Counted from the first letter of the stretch, positions 46,529-54,236 are shown. The stretch is 64,000 nucleotides of DNA from a bacterium SCSIO 12643 (GCA_024398135.1 CP073750.1:3596001-3660000); one strand, 5' to 3'. A program made the numbers and translations. Notes: generated by a model from the letters alone, not told the origin.

Positions 46529-46814
46529 AATTTTTTGGACCAATCATGCTCTTACTGAACTTAATCAAACTTTTGAGTACCTGGAGGAAAATTTTACCCA
46601 AAAAGAACTACAAAGACTGTCAGCAGAAATAGAAAGGGTATTAAATTTAATTGCTCATAATCCCAAATTGTTTCCCTTCTCTGAAAATCTAAGAGTTCGA
46701 AAAGCCATTATTTTGGAATTAAACACGATGTATTACAGAGAAAATAAGGATGTAATTGAAATATTATCGTTTTTTTCCAATCGACAAAATCCAAATAAAA
46801 GACGATTGAAATAA
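46512..46814 (+). CDS. RelE/ParE family toxin
   Basis: The 100 residues follow the ParE/RelE fold: FKIFWTNHALTELNQTFEYL, QRLSAEIERVLNLIAHNPKL, FPFSENLRVRKAIILELNTM, YYRENKDVIEILSFFSNRQN and P-x3-RR near the end. Family members inhibit translation (mRNA cleavage) or gyrase; the subtype cannot be decided by eye. It forms a type II module with the overlapping antitoxin gene and starts the accessory region. Confidence 0.85.
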   Translation: MKSGFKIFWTNHALTELNQTFEYLEENFTQKELQRLSAEIERVLNLIAHNPKLFPFSENLRVRKAIILELNTMYYRENKDVIEILSFFSNRQNPNKRRLK

Positions 46815-46930
46815 TTAAATAAACTTAACTCATCAATCTAAAAGATCGTCTAAAACACCAATAAATATAGGTTGAGAGCGTATATGAGAACAGTATCATT
46901 TACAGATATATTTATTCTGGGCATAATTAT

Positions 46931-46951
46931 AAATGCAACATTGTTGCATTT
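46931..46951. promoter_or_regulatory. 21-nt palindrome, Fur-family-like operator
   Basis: AAATGCAACA-T-TGTTGCATTT is perfectly symmetric around a central T. Its inner TGCAACATTGTTGCA has the length and form of Fur/Zur/PerR-type boxes. It overlaps the probable -33 element (TTG at 46944-46946) of the promoter at 46966, which would allow repression of the thioredoxin-reductase-like gene. Confidence 0.55.
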
Positions 46952-46973
46952 GAGTGGTGATTCTATACTTTTG
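46944..46973 (+). promoter_or_regulatory. Bacteroidota-type promoter of the thioredoxin-reductase-like gene
   Basis: TACTTTTG at 46966-46973 matches the -7 consensus TAnnTTTG exactly, with TTG 19 nt upstream as the -33 element. The mRNA would start near 46980, leaving a leader of about 110 nt before the ATG at 47089. The upstream half lies inside the palindrome at 46931. Confidence 0.6.
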
Positions 46974-47088
46974 CCCAAAAACTAGAATATGGGTGAGTAG
47001 AGAACAAGAAGGGAATTTGTAAAGCAATGTGCGCTTTCCATTCCAGAGCTTACCTATGCTCATATCTCCATTTCCAAAATACGATATC

Positions 47089-47994
47089 ATGAATCAAAAA
47101 GAATTTGAAGTAATCATAATAGGTGGAAGTTATGCCGGACTTTCGGCAGCCATGACTTTAGGGCGTTCGCTTCGCGAAACGCTGGTCATAGATGGCGGAA
47201 AACCATGTAATCGCCAAACACCGCATTCCCATAATTTTTTAACCCAGGACGGAAGTACTCCCAAAGAAATTGCTGAATTGGCCAAAAGCCAGGTAGCCCA
47301 ATATGACAGCGTAAAGTTCTATGACGGACTGGCTATTGCAGGAAAGAAAAGTAATGGAGGATTTGAAATAACCACTTCAAAGGGAGATGTTTTTAGGGCT
47401 AAGAAATTGGTGATGGCATCCGGAATTAAAGACCTGATGCCTGAGGTTAAAGGTTTTTCCGAATGTTGGGGAATTTCGGTAGTGCATTGCCCATATTGCC
47501 ACGGATACGAAATAAGAAATAAAAAAACGGCTATTATTGCCAATGGAGAAAGGGCTTTCCATTTGGTGTCGTTGGTTAACAATCTGACCAAAGAAATTAA
47601 AATCATTACCTCGGGAGCAAAAGACTTTGATGATCACCAACTCGAAAAATTAAAACAACATAATATCCAAATCATTGAAAAAGAAATTTCGGCTATCGAA
47701 CATCAAAATGGACAATTAGAAACCATTATTTTTAAAGATGGCAGTACCGAAAACTTTGATTGTGCTTATGCTTCAATTCCTTTTGAGCAAAGTTCTCATA
47801 TCGCTGAAAGTTTGGGCTGTAAGCTTACTGAAGATGGGTACATTGAAGTAGATTTTATGCAAAAAACCACTGAAGAAGGTGTTTTTGCTTGTGGCGATAA
47901 CAGTACCATGATGCGCTCGGTGGCCAATGCGGTTTATGGAGGAAACATTACCGGTGCGGTGCTCAATAATGAACTCACACAAGAAAGCTTTTAA
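47089..47994 (+). CDS. Thioredoxin-reductase-like FAD/NAD(P) oxidoreductase
   Basis: The ATG at 47089 gives 301 residues beginning MNQKEFEVIIIGGSYAG, the FAD-binding Rossmann motif; a start at 47029 would add non-homologous leader. A redox-active pair Cys134-Pro-Tyr-Cys137 lies in VVHCPYCHGYE, and the second FAD motif is TEEGVFACGDN. The NAD(P) domain lacks a clear GxGxxA (IIANGERAFHL), and the protein resembles the TrxB-like, glutaredoxin-reductase/gliotoxin-oxidase-like branch rather than housekeeping TrxB. It is preceded by a palindrome overlapping its promoter, so it is probably metal- or redox-regulated. Confidence 0.85.
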   Translation: MNQKEFEVIIIGGSYAGLSAAMTLGRSLRETLVIDGGKPCNRQTPHSHNFLTQDGSTPKEIAELAKSQVAQYDSVKFYDGLAIAGKKSNGGFEITTSKGDVFRAKKLVMASGIKDLMPEVKGFSECWGISVVHCPYCHGYEIRNKKTAIIANGERAFHLVSLVNNLTKEIKIITSGAKDFDDHQLEKLKQHNIQIIEKEISAIEHQNGQLETIIFKDGSTENFDCAYASIPFEQSSHIAESLGCKLTEDGYIEVDFMQKTTEEGVFACGDNSTMMRSVANAVYGGNITGAVLNNELTQESF

Positions 47995-48025
47995 CATAGT
48001 AGAAGTGTTATTTTTTTATCTTCGG

Positions 48026-48044
48026 GAGAAGCGGTAGTTTTAGC
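48026..48044 (+). repeat. Accessory-region leader motif, copy A
   Basis: GAGAAGCGGTAGTTTTAGC, preceded by a TTTTTTTAT run, lies 32 nt after the preceding stop and 63 nt before the DUF1963 gene. It is identical over 19 nt to 49386-49404. Confidence 0.75.
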
Positions 48045-48106
48045 AGATAATTGTAAATCATATATGGTTTATTTACCTGTGGTTAAATGAAAACTAAGCA
48101 ATCGAA

Positions 48107-48943
48107 ATGAGCTTTTGGAAAAAAATATTAAGAAGTATAAGTGGGACCAATCCGGACAAAACAAATTCTCAATTTGATAAGTATAGAAGTGAACTAAATG
48201 AGCTGAATTTGAAATCAATTTCAGATTTAGAAAATAGGGTGAAGCCGTTAATTCGACCCGCAACAAAGCTTGAAATATTATCGGCTTCAAGACCACCGGA
48301 AAACTCTCAATTTGAATCTCATTTTGGCGGACATCCATATTTTGAAACGGGAGAACAATGGCCCAAAAGTAAAAGAGGAAAACACTTAGAGTTTATTTTT
48401 CAGATTTTTAACTCTCCTGAATTAGAGTTACCTGAAAGCATAGAACTGGTACAATTCTTTTATGATTGGGAGCAATTTCCCTGGGATACCCAGGATGATG
48501 GTTGGTTAGTCAAAATGTATAACAAGGTGGACCATCAAAATGCAGCGTTTATTGCCAAACCTCAAGAGTTGAAATCCTCAAAATTTTGTAAAGTCGAATT
48601 TAAAAGTGTGCGGTCTTTGCCAGATTGGGAAGGCATCGATTTATATGATAATAATGCATCAAAACTATCCTGTGTATTGAACGAAGATGAGCCCTGGGAC
48701 AGCTACGGTCAGATGGTTTCAAAATTAATTGGAGAACAAGATTATCAAAGTCAACTTGGAGGGTATCCCAATTGGGTTCAGGGAGAATCCACGCCAAACG
48801 ACCCGGAGGGAAATCCTATGAAACTTTTGTTTCAGATCGATTCCGATGATAATGCAGGATTGATGTGGGGAGATGTAGGCTTAATTTATGTGTTTTATGA
48901 CGAGAAAACCGAAAATATCGAATTCGCCCTGCAATGTCATTAG
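48107..48943 (+). CDS. DUF1963 (YwqG-like) protein
   Basis: The 278-residue cytosolic protein fits the DUF1963 family: SHFGGHPYFETGEQWPKSK, LEFIFQIFNSPELELPESIE, LGGYPNWVQGESTPNDPEG, MKLLFQIDSDDNAGLMWGD and VGLIYVFYDEKTENI. YwqG-type proteins are encoded in polymorphic-toxin and accessory regions, sometimes as immunity-like proteins (SUKH-neighbour), but no function is established. No toxin gene is adjacent. It is followed after 9 nt by a small membrane protein. Confidence 0.82.
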   Translation: MSFWKKILRSISGTNPDKTNSQFDKYRSELNELNLKSISDLENRVKPLIRPATKLEILSASRPPENSQFESHFGGHPYFETGEQWPKSKRGKHLEFIFQIFNSPELELPESIELVQFFYDWEQFPWDTQDDGWLVKMYNKVDHQNAAFIAKPQELKSSKFCKVEFKSVRSLPDWEGIDLYDNNASKLSCVLNEDEPWDSYGQMVSKLIGEQDYQSQLGGYPNWVQGESTPNDPEGNPMKLLFQIDSDDNAGLMWGDVGLIYVFYDEKTENIEFALQCH

Positions 48944-48952
48944 TCTTTGAAT

Positions 48953-49369
48953 ATGGGTAAAAAGAAAAAGAATATCGATAGAACAAAATATGGAGATTAT
49001 TCTTCGGGAGCGCTAGGCTATGAGGAGAATAAAGCGCATATTTTTATCTATACGATTGTTTCTGTGTTTGTTCTTTTATTCATAGTGTATTCTATTGCGA
49101 ATGGAAGAATTGCTCTCCCAAAGCGTCATGGGGTTTTATACTTTGATGGAATGGCGATGTATACTGTTATAGGAGCACTGATTTTTATGGTCATTGGATT
49201 CTATTTACCCGTCATCGAATTTTATTTATGTAGAAGAAACTTCCATAAAAGAAACCTGATTCGTAAAAGGTTTATGAGGATAAAGAAGTGGAATAGAATA
49301 TGGGCTTGGACACTTTTTATTTTATCCATTCTAATTGGGATATTCTATGACCAGATATCCAGGGCGTAA
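48953..49369 (+). CDS. Small membrane protein, unknown
   Basis: The start MGKKKKNIDRTKYGDYSSG (ATG 48953) gives 138 residues; an in-frame ATG two codons upstream is also possible. Three membrane helices are visible (IFIYTIVSVFVLLFIVYSI, YTVIGALIFMVIGFYLPVI and IWAWTLFILSILIGIFY), separated by basic loops (RRNFHKRNLIRKRFMRIKK). No family recognised. It probably shares an mRNA with the DUF1963 gene 9 nt upstream. Confidence 0.6.
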   Translation: MGKKKKNIDRTKYGDYSSGALGYEENKAHIFIYTIVSVFVLLFIVYSIANGRIALPKRHGVLYFDGMAMYTVIGALIFMVIGFYLPVIEFYLCRRNFHKRNLIRKRFMRIKKWNRIWAWTLFILSILIGIFYDQISRA

Positions 49370-49385
49370 ATTTTTTTATTACTCC

Positions 49386-49404
49386 GAGAAGCGGTAGTTT
49401 TAGC
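49386..49404 (+). repeat. Accessory-region leader motif, copy B
   Basis: This is a second exact copy of GAGAAGCGGTAGTTTTAGC, again preceded by ATTTTTTTATTA and 17 nt after a stop codon. It lies 32 nt before the DUF2200 gene. Downstream it shares GATAACGTTTATA with the related stretch at 51956. Confidence 0.75.
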
Positions 49405-49435
49405 CTGTATTAATAACCGGATAACGTTTATAAAA

Positions 49436-49813
49436 ATGAAAGTTACAGTCGAAAAAAATGAAAAGGTAGCTCAAATGATATTTGGCTCTATTTATCCACT
49501 TTACCTGGATAGACTGGAGAAAAATGGTAGGACGAAAGAAGAACTGGATCAGGTACTTGGATGGTTTACCGGTTTTGATCAAGATACTTTACAGGCACTG
49601 ATTGATGAAAAAGTAACCTATAGAACATTTTTCGAAAAAGCACAGATTCATCCAAATGCACACATGATTAAAGGCGTGGTTTGTGGTTATCGAATTGAAG
49701 AGATTGAGGATGAATTTGAATTGTATAGACAGTGTAGGCAAATGGAAAAGCTGATTGACGAATTGGCCAAAGGGCGTAAAATGGAGAAGATTTTGCGCGA
49801 AGAAAAGAAGTAG
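49436..49813 (+). CDS. DUF2200 family protein
   Basis: The 125 residues match DUF2200 closely: VAQMIFGSIYPLYLDRLEKN, GRTKEELDQVLGWFTGFDQ, FFEKAQIHPNAHMIKGVVCG and YRIEEIEDEFELYRQCRQME. Family members are small cytosolic helical proteins of unknown function found singly in many phyla. It is separated by only 2 nt from the next gene, so they are co-transcribed. Confidence 0.88.
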   Translation: MKVTVEKNEKVAQMIFGSIYPLYLDRLEKNGRTKEELDQVLGWFTGFDQDTLQALIDEKVTYRTFFEKAQIHPNAHMIKGVVCGYRIEEIEDEFELYRQCRQMEKLIDELAKGRKMEKILREEKK

Positions 49814-49815
49814 GG

Positions 49816-50418
49816 ATGGGGGCCGAAATCCACATAAGTTTAGAGAGCGATAAATATGATGACCAGGAATTAGCGCCATTTCTTGGGCGTAGTTTTCATT
49901 ATGAAATCACCAGAGGTGCTATTTGGGAAAATAGGGCGCCATTTTTAAGTAAAGCAGAGATAGAATTACTTGAGGCTCCTTATTATGATGGAATTGAATA
50001 TGAATCTGTTCAACTCATCTCGCCAAATGATTTAAAAGCTGTTTTAGAGAAAGTCAAAAACTACTTATATGCGTATAGAGATACTTTGCCATTTGAAATT
50101 GATATAGACCATGAAAGAATGGAGAATGCCGGACTATCAAGCTATTTGACTGTAAATGGGAGCAAATGCTGGATTAAAGGAGATTCTTTGTATCACCATG
50201 TTTCCGAAAAAGTTCAAATTAGCAATTATCCAATGGAACCGACTTCGATAGATGTATGGATAGATTATGCCGATGAAGTGGTGATAGATGGGAATAAGTA
50301 CTATCTCAAAAAGACATCACGATTCGAAAAATTTGCCGATACATTAGACCAGGTGATTGCGTTTTGTGAAATGGCGAATAAAAAGAACGAAAAAATCTAT
50401 TGGCTGTATAATCATTAA
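49816..50418 (+). CDS. Unknown cytosolic protein
   Basis: The 200-residue protein lacks a signal or membrane segment and has a mixed alpha/beta look: EIHISLESDKYDDQELAPFL, DLKAVLEKVKNYLYAYRDTL, PTSIDVWIDYADEVVIDGN. The acidic, tryptophan/tyrosine-rich composition recalls immunity-like proteins of accessory islands, but I cannot name a family. It follows DUF2200 by 2 nt. Confidence 0.55.
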   Translation: MGAEIHISLESDKYDDQELAPFLGRSFHYEITRGAIWENRAPFLSKAEIELLEAPYYDGIEYESVQLISPNDLKAVLEKVKNYLYAYRDTLPFEIDIDHERMENAGLSSYLTVNGSKCWIKGDSLYHHVSEKVQISNYPMEPTSIDVWIDYADEVVIDGNKYYLKKTSRFEKFADTLDQVIAFCEMANKKNEKIYWLYNH

Positions 50419-50508
50419 ATAACCAGATTGAAACACATAGAACTAATATTGACCAGATCGGTATGGATTATATTAAAAAATGGATATAAGAAAACCCTAT
50501 GATTGAAG

Positions 50509-50931
50509 ATGGCACATAAGAAAAAAGGACAGTTAACAACTTCACCTGAATGGGTTAAACATTTACGAAAGTATATGAAGAATCAATTTTGGCGTGGTGA
50601 ACGAAATGCAGGGAAAAAACTGATTCAATCAGAACTGAAAGAGATGTACAAAGGAATCAATCAGTTGATAGATGAAATTCTTTGGAATGATTGGGACCCA
50701 ATTGGCGTAAATGATATTGCTCCACGAGATGAATATCAAGATTATGTCCCTGAGATTTGTTCATTGATAATCCAAAATAAGTCAGTCAGTGATATTGCCG
50801 ATAAACTGCATCAAATTGAAACCGAAGTTATCGGGGTGGTAGGTAATAGAGAAAATTGCCTAAATGTGGCCAATAAAATAATGAGTGAAATAAATAAGGA
50901 TACTCACGATATCAATGTCGATAAATCATAA
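50509..50931 (+). CDS. Unknown small protein with WDPIGV motif
   Basis: Start at the ATG 50509 (MAHKKKGQLTTSPEWVKHLR), giving 140 residues; a TTG two codons upstream is rejected. A basic N-terminal third is followed by a helical domain with DEILWNDWDPIGVNDIAPRD and EYQDYVPEICSLIIQ. The EWDPIGV-DEY-YVP pattern is widespread in small proteins of bacterial accessory regions with no known activity. The stop overlaps the next gene by 17 nt. Confidence 0.6.
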   Translation: MAHKKKGQLTTSPEWVKHLRKYMKNQFWRGERNAGKKLIQSELKEMYKGINQLIDEILWNDWDPIGVNDIAPRDEYQDYVPEICSLIIQNKSVSDIADKLHQIETEVIGVVGNRENCLNVANKIMSEINKDTHDINVDKS

Positions 50932-51217
50932 GCCAAATAAAATCGTTTATACTCTTTTGGGTGTGGTTCAATCTACCTTATCTGTATATTGGATTTACGA
51001 TATTATTACCCTGTATATAAATTACCAAAACCCAGATCTTCTTTTTCTCTTTCAGTATCCAAATTGGGTGTTATTTCTAAATATTGTATTAAGTGTTTTG
51101 AATCTGTACTTAGGAATAAGGTTAATAAAAAGAAAAATATCTATCCAACGAAGCTACCTCACAATGATTCTTTTAACCCTCATTGGAGGGTTGATAAACA
51201 TTATAAGTGCTGCATAA
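50915..51217 (+). CDS. Small membrane protein, unknown
   Basis: The 100-residue protein has three hydrophobic segments (IVYTLLGVVQSTLSVYWIY, YPNWVLFLNIVLSVLNLYLG and MILLTLIGGLINIISAA) with a basic loop (IRLIKRKISIQRSY). Topology is plausible for a small inner-membrane protein. It overlaps the preceding gene by 17 nt. A shared terminator lies just beyond its end. Confidence 0.55.
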   Translation: MSINHKPNKIVYTLLGVVQSTLSVYWIYDIITLYINYQNPDLLFLFQYPNWVLFLNIVLSVLNLYLGIRLIKRKISIQRSYLTMILLTLIGGLINIISAA

Positions 51218-51220
51218 AAT

Positions 51221-51250
51221 AAAAGGGCCACACTTCATGCAGCCCTTTTG
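51221..51250. terminator. Bidirectional intrinsic terminator
   Basis: AAAAGGGC (51221-51228) pairs with GCCCTTTT (51242-51249) across a 13-nt loop, with A- and T-tracts suiting both directions. It separates the plus-strand gene ending at 51217 from the minus-strand frame ending at 51254. Confidence 0.75.
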
Positions 51251-51253
51251 GTG

Positions 51254-51538
51254 TTAACACTCTTGTTCAATTTGCTCAAACCCTTCCCATAAAATTTTGA
51301 GGTTAAACAGGGCATACTTTTCCTCATCATTAAAAGGCACATCGGTATGATACAGTGCCAAATCATGAATCAGTTTTAAGGATTTAGAAAATTCAGATAC
51401 GCCATGAAACATGATGTAATCTATAAATGCTGCCTGAGCAGGCAGTAAAGGAGTGCGTATTTTTGATACCTGCCGGGTATCATCCGTGGTAGTTCCCGGG
51501 TGGTGTAGGGAAATACTTTGACCATTGGAGCTTCGCAT
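51254..51538 (-). CDS. Small protein, unknown; possibly the 3' part of a frameshifted gene
   Basis: The 94-residue frame (MRSSNGQSISLHHPGTTTDD, then TPLLPAQAAFIDYIMFHGVS and KYALFNLKILWEGFEQIEQE) is helical at its C-terminus and unfamiliar. Its start lies inside the preceding frame (51480-51680), overlapping it by 59 nt in another register, so the two may be one broken gene or two coupled ones. The shared terminator just after its stop supports real transcription. Confidence 0.4.
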   Translation of the reverse strand: MRSSNGQSISLHHPGTTTDDTRQVSKIRTPLLPAQAAFIDYIMFHGVSEFSKSLKLIHDLALYHTDVPFNDEEKYALFNLKILWEGFEQIEQEC

Positions 51539-51680
51539 AATTGAATGGTATTAAATGAATAAAAGAGGACGGGTCACTGCGAAACTCCTCAAAGCGGTGC
51601 CTTGATTGGTCTTCGGGACTTACACCCGTTTGCCCATCCAATATCTTTTGCTTAAACCGTATAAATGCAAGTTGCACCAT
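51480..51680 (-). CDS. Small protein, unknown; possible 5' part of a frameshifted gene
   Basis: From the ATG at 51680 the frame encodes 66 residues (MVQLAFIRFKQKILDGQTGV, SPEDQSRHRFEEFRSDPSSF, ending TPPGNYHG). An in-frame ATG at 51740 would add a hydrophobic leader. No family recognised. Its end overlaps the next minus-strand frame in a different register, which suggests either overlapping genes or a single-base frameshift. Confidence 0.35.
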   Translation of the reverse strand: MVQLAFIRFKQKILDGQTGVSPEDQSRHRFEEFRSDPSSFIHLIPFNYAKLQWSKYFPTPPGNYHG

Positions 51681-51803
51681 GATTAATAATTTTAAGAAGT
51701 TTCGCACCCCAAAAGTACAGATTTTAATAAAAACATACATGGATTAGGGGGGGTATAAAAATGCCTGCCTACATACCATTTTAAGCGGCCATTAGGAATG
51801 TTT

Positions 51804-51836
51804 ATAAACCATATGATTAAAATCATATGAGTTTAT
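51804..51836. repeat. Long inverted repeat upstream of the lipase-like gene
   Basis: ATAAAC-CATATGATT, a 2-nt centre, and AATCATATG-(A)-GTTTAT form 15-bp arms with one bulged A. No T-tract follows, so it is more likely an operator than a terminator. It lies between the minus-strand frames and the lipase-like gene. Confidence 0.5.
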
Positions 51837-51929
51837 TTAATTTAAAATAAGCGTTTTACAGTTTTTATATACGTACAAACCACAATAGTAAAATACGTAT
51901 TTACCACATTTTTTATAAAAGTTCGATAG

Positions 51930-51941
51930 GGTAGTTTTAGC
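51930..51941 (+). repeat. Accessory-region leader motif, partial copy C
   Basis: GGTAGTTTTAGC repeats the 3' 12 nt of the 19-nt motif, again after a TTTTTTATA run and TTCG. The region downstream (GATAAACGTTTATA at 51956) echoes that after copy B. It is 92 nt before the lipase-like gene. Confidence 0.5.
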
Positions 51942-52032
51942 TATCAATTATAAGATGATAAACGTTTATAGTCGTTTGTAATTATTTGCAAGTGGGTGGA
52001 GGCGCTTCTTTAACTGAATTAAAAACAATATT

Positions 52033-52875
52033 ATGAAAAACATTATTTCAATAATTTTTTTACTTCTTATTTTTATATTGATGTCTTGTACCTCAAATAA
52101 ACGAATTACACAACATATAACCCATGAAAGTGGTTGGAGTGATGAAGTAATAAACATTTGTAATCAATCATGGCAATTTGCCCAATTATCTCTCAATGCA
52201 TATGAAGATAAAGACAGTTTAAAAATATCTAATTTGTACGAGAAACTGGATAGTTTTTCCAATGCAGACATAGATTTTAATGCTATTCTCTACCGAAATA
52301 AAATTAATGGGACTTATGTTATAGCATATAGAGGGACCAATTCAATTGAAGATTTTAAGTATGGAAATAATCCCGTAAATCAAAAACAAAATGAAGCTGG
52401 TTTATCTGTTTTCGATGAGGTGATTAAAAAATACGGTAATGAAATATTAATTGTAGTAACAGGACATTCTTTAGGAGGAGGTATTGCCATGGGGGTTTCA
52501 CTTAACCGACCAAATGTTACTTGTTATTCTTTCAATGGAAGTCCAATTTTTAAAAAAAGGAATAAAGATGGACGAAACAATGCTAGATATAGTATTGTCG
52601 AATATGGTGAAATACTTAAAGTAACCCGTGTTTTTGGAAGGGAAGCGAATCAATTGTATACATCAATCAATCTAACGCCTGGAGTAAATACAATTAAACA
52701 ACATAGTATGGTTAATCTTGCGATTGGAATTACGCAGATAGCAGCCATAAAGTCCCAAGAGGCGAAATTATCACTTGAATTAAATAACCTTGAATTTAAA
52801 TACAAAATCAGGACAAACCATTCACAACAACAACAACAACAACAACAACAGTTGCAACAACAAATTGGAAGGTAA
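52033..52875 (+). CDS. Class 3 lipase-like lipoprotein with glutamine-rich tail
   Basis: The 280-residue protein has a lipoprotein signal peptide (LMSCTSN, Cys about residue 18) and an alpha/beta-hydrolase of the Lipase_3 type: YVIAYRGTNSIEDFKYG, nucleophile elbow VVTGHSLGGGIAMG, then CYSFNGSPIF. A later QHSMVN could hold the catalytic His. The last 15 residues are nearly all glutamine, from a CAA microsatellite around 52826-52862. Lipid ester hydrolysis at the envelope is the family expectation. Lower-GC codon use matches the surrounding accessory region. Confidence 0.8.
   Translation: MKNIISIIFLLLIFILMSCTSNKRITQHITHESGWSDEVINICNQSWQFAQLSLNAYEDKDSLKISNLYEKLDSFSNADIDFNAILYRNKINGTYVIAYRGTNSIEDFKYGNNPVNQKQNEAGLSVFDEVIKKYGNEILIVVTGHSLGGGIAMGVSLNRPNVTCYSFNGSPIFKKRNKDGRNNARYSIVEYGEILKVTRVFGREANQLYTSINLTPGVNTIKQHSMVNLAIGITQIAAIKSQEAKLSLELNNLEFKYKIRTNHSQQQQQQQQQLQQQIGR
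52826..52862 (+). repeat. CAA trinucleotide repeat (polyglutamine)
   Basis: About ten uninterrupted CAA codons, one TTG, and then further CAA codons end the lipase-like gene. Such a perfect triplet run is prone to slippage and would change tail length without shifting the frame. Confidence 0.85.
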
Positions 52876-53066
52876 TGGTAGATTAACATTTTAATTTTTG
52901 AAACAAGGATTAATTGATAAGAATTAAGATAATAATTGTAACAAGAAATTGATAGTTTCCTTGCTTATAAAATACTCTTGGATTTTACTATTTGGTTTGT
53001 ATTTGCTAAATTAGATGCTTAAACCAAGTAACAACTCATATACAAACACATTGTAAATATTATGGT

Positions 53067-54068
53067 TTGAGAACGACAATAACAATATTTCAATCTTTTA
53101 TTAAACCTCTGAATCGAGATAGCGAAAACCTTAAAAAAGAATTCGTAAAGTCTCAAAGAGATCTGAAAAAACTAAAGCCAATAGAGCTAAATGTGGGAGA
53201 AACACTAACTTCAGTAATGGAAGTCAAAGAATTAGATAAAATACCAGCCAACTTAAAGACTCTTTGGGGGATAAATCGCAAATACATTAGAGAAGAAACA
53301 TTTTATCAATTTAAAATTAGGGTTACTTATAATAAGCAGTATTTTGAGGATTTAGAAAAAGAATATGGAATCAATTCAAATGATTACTTTAAAAAAGAAA
53401 TTTTATCTTATAAAGTTGAAAAACGCTTCTATGATTTTCTAATGATACTAAATATATGCAGAGTTGGTGGATTTCATTTTGGTATAGGATTTTTAGATTA
53501 TGAAGGTGGGTATAAACGACTAAAAAAAATGAATTTATATACTACCGAGTTATTCGATTATTCTTATGAAAAAAAATGGCCGAAATTTGAGAATTTGTGT
53601 ATTCAAAAAACGTGGAATTGGTTTATAGAATTAGTAAATCCAATAGATGTAGATGAATTAAGCTCTACTAGTTTAAGTAGAGCCTTTAACGCATTCTCAT
53701 ATCTTTATGAAGAATCAGATGAAATAAATAAATTGTTTTGGACGATGGTTGGTATAGAGGCAATATATGTGAAGGGTAAAGAAGGTATTGCCCAACAAAT
53801 AAAAGAAAAAGGTCAACTATTCTTAGGAGAAATAGGAGAATTTAAAAAGCGTTTGTCAAAAATGTATGATTTTAGATCATCATTCATACACGGAAGTAAA
53901 AACTTTCCAAGTTACTTTCATATTGATGATGCTATTGATAGTTATGAAAATTTCAATTCTGAACTGAATGATATTATATTGACAGCTGAATCAATGCTCA
54001 TAGCAACAATTCAAAAGTTAGCTAAAGAAAACAAAAACGGTTTAAGTTTTGAATATGTAATAAAATAA
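53067..54068 (+). CDS. HEPN/Apea-like domain protein
   Basis: The 333-residue frame opens at TTG 53067; the nearest ATG (53062) is out of frame and stops at once, so the start is uncertain. The C-terminal third (WTMVGIEAIYVKGKEGIAQQ, KRLSKMYDFRSSFIHGSKNF) carries the R-x4-H motif (RSSFIH) of HEPN domains, typical of RNases in defence and toxin-antitoxin systems. The N-terminal two thirds are unassigned. It stands alone, low in GC, between the lipase-like and acyltransferase genes. Confidence 0.65.
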   Translation: MRTTITIFQSFIKPLNRDSENLKKEFVKSQRDLKKLKPIELNVGETLTSVMEVKELDKIPANLKTLWGINRKYIREETFYQFKIRVTYNKQYFEDLEKEYGINSNDYFKKEILSYKVEKRFYDFLMILNICRVGGFHFGIGFLDYEGGYKRLKKMNLYTTELFDYSYEKKWPKFENLCIQKTWNWFIELVNPIDVDELSSTSLSRAFNAFSYLYEESDEINKLFWTMVGIEAIYVKGKEGIAQQIKEKGQLFLGEIGEFKKRLSKMYDFRSSFIHGSKNFPSYFHIDDAIDSYENFNSELNDIILTAESMLIATIQKLAKENKNGLSFEYVIK

Positions 54069-54146
54069 TAACGTTGATCAACAAAGTGTATAATTAATTG
54101 CTTATTCTGTTTATACCTAGTTCCACCATCAAATTGACATATTATA

Positions 54147-54178
54147 GTTTTTCAATCAGTAAAGCTGATTAGAAAAAC
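54147..54178. terminator. Hairpin between convergent genes
   Basis: GTTTTTC-AATCAG, loop TAAAG, CTGATT-(A)-GAAAAAC form 13-bp arms with one bulged A. It lies between the HEPN-like gene and the convergent acyltransferase. The U-rich arm could support termination in either direction, though no separate T-tract follows. Confidence 0.5.
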
Positions 54179-54236
54179 GACATTAATCTGTCTACTGACG
54201 GATGGCAATCGGATCACTAAAAAACAACTTAACCCA

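Noticed and set aside
46815-54068. Integron-type gene cassette array
   Set aside because: No integrase gene and no attC-like paired core sites were seen; only the leader motif repeats, so a classical integron is not supported.
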